DNA from: Cucumis sativus
Lineage: Eukaryota > Streptophyta > Magnoliopsida > Cucurbitales > Cucurbitaceae
DNA length: 64,000 nt
Direction: 5' to 3'
Assembly (NCBI RefSeq): GCF_000004075.3
Contig: NC_026657.2
Location: 12,958,001-13,022,000, forward strand
In this document: positions 63,691-64,000 of the stretch, in pieces
Numbering within the stretch: position 1 is the first letter of the stretch
Layout: every line of letters starts with the position of its first letter
Translations under genes and position numbers: made by a program
Notes under the pieces: generated by a model
Told to the model about the DNA's origin: nothing
The model's input: only the letters and a program-made list of their open reading frames with translations
Databases searched by the model: none

Positions 63691-63893
63691 GCGTGTATTT
63701 AAGTTCACTCCCCTTCAAAGGACTTCCAATTTTGCAACGGACTAAATTTCGAAATAATCGCCAGAAAATTTTCCATTAGAAACTGAAGGAAATCGAGATC
63801 AACGAATTAGTGACTGTGAGTTTCTCTCTTGTCTTTTTCATTTGAGCCTGTTGTTTCGATTACTGTATGATTCTTTGTTTAATTGAGAAACAG

Positions 63894-63926
63894 ATGAACA
63901 GCAAGAAATCGTTGAAAAGTGATTAA
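63894..63926 (+). other. Candidate uORF
   Basis: ATG followed by ten codons in total and TAA (MNSKKSLKSD). It lies 19 nt upstream of the possible main start at 63946. It would be a uORF only if transcription starts near 63720, which I infer from a TATTTAAG at about 63697. Confidence 0.25.
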
Positions 63927-63945
63927 CAAGATTTTAGGGTTTTGT

Positions 63946-64000
63946 ATGGTCAAAGTTGCAAATGGAAATTTGTTGTCCTTTCTCACGATCTATGCCGTCG
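63946..64000 (+). CDS. Possible 5' end of a plus-strand gene cut by the window edge
   Basis: ATG opens a frame (MVKVANGNLLSFLTIYAV) that runs to the window end, 18 codons. Upstream the sequence loses its AT bias and has a leader-like CT/TT-rich stretch with a possible 78-nt leader intron (GTGAGT at 63816, acceptor near 63893). The N-terminus becomes hydrophobic. I do not recognise the protein. Confidence 0.3.
   Translation, partial: MVKVANGNLLSFLTIYAV

Overview
This 64 kb window is AT-rich nuclear DNA from a flowering plant, most likely a dicot. Genes are widely spaced, with GT-AG introns, TATA-type promoters, MITEs, tRNA-derived SINEs and decayed retroelement pieces. From remembered protein and repeat similarity I think of the cucumber/melon family (Cucurbitaceae); that is inference, not something the sequence proves.

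I can support seven complete protein-coding genes. From left to right they are: a silicon-efflux LSI2-like membrane transporter (minus, 675-2927, three coding exons plus a probable 5' UTR intron); a proline/serine-rich 'hydroxyproline-rich glycoprotein family' protein (minus, 20903-23735, two exons); the thylakoid Tat translocase subunit HCF106/TatB (plus, 33483-38542, six exons, one 3.5 kb intron holding LINE and SINE debris); a BAHD acyltransferase (minus, 39123-41386, two exons); an F-box protein (minus, 45514-46632, one coding exon); an SRC2-like C2-domain protein (minus, 47979-48854, one exon); and fibrillarin (plus, 58489-61683, six exons). The last bases (63946-64000) may be the start of another plus-strand gene. 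Each splice model was built by hand from reading-frame continuity and GT/AG borders, and each closes to a whole number of codons.

The most informative non-coding signal is in fibrillarin intron 5. It holds two nearly identical box C/D snoRNA-like units (about 60145-60217 and 61233-61303), related to the U60f snoRNA known from the same intron in Arabidopsis. A SINE-like insertion lies between them. Host gene and intronic RNA would thus supply both the methyltransferase and a guide RNA for rRNA modification. Telo-box motifs in the promoter/leader fit a ribosome-biogenesis gene.

The rest is three long gene-poor stretches (about 4.8-20.6 kb, 24-33.4 kb and 49-58.3 kb) and shorter gaps. They hold a MITE family with a TATCAGTGATAGAC core, two SINE families, tandem duplications, microsatellites, LTR-like remnants flanking fibrillarin, and one striking GC-rich repeated island (32826-33130) just upstream of HCF106. 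No tRNA, rRNA, CRISPR or intact transposase/reverse transcriptase gene was seen. The genes do not form a pathway; this is an ordinary euchromatic plant segment.
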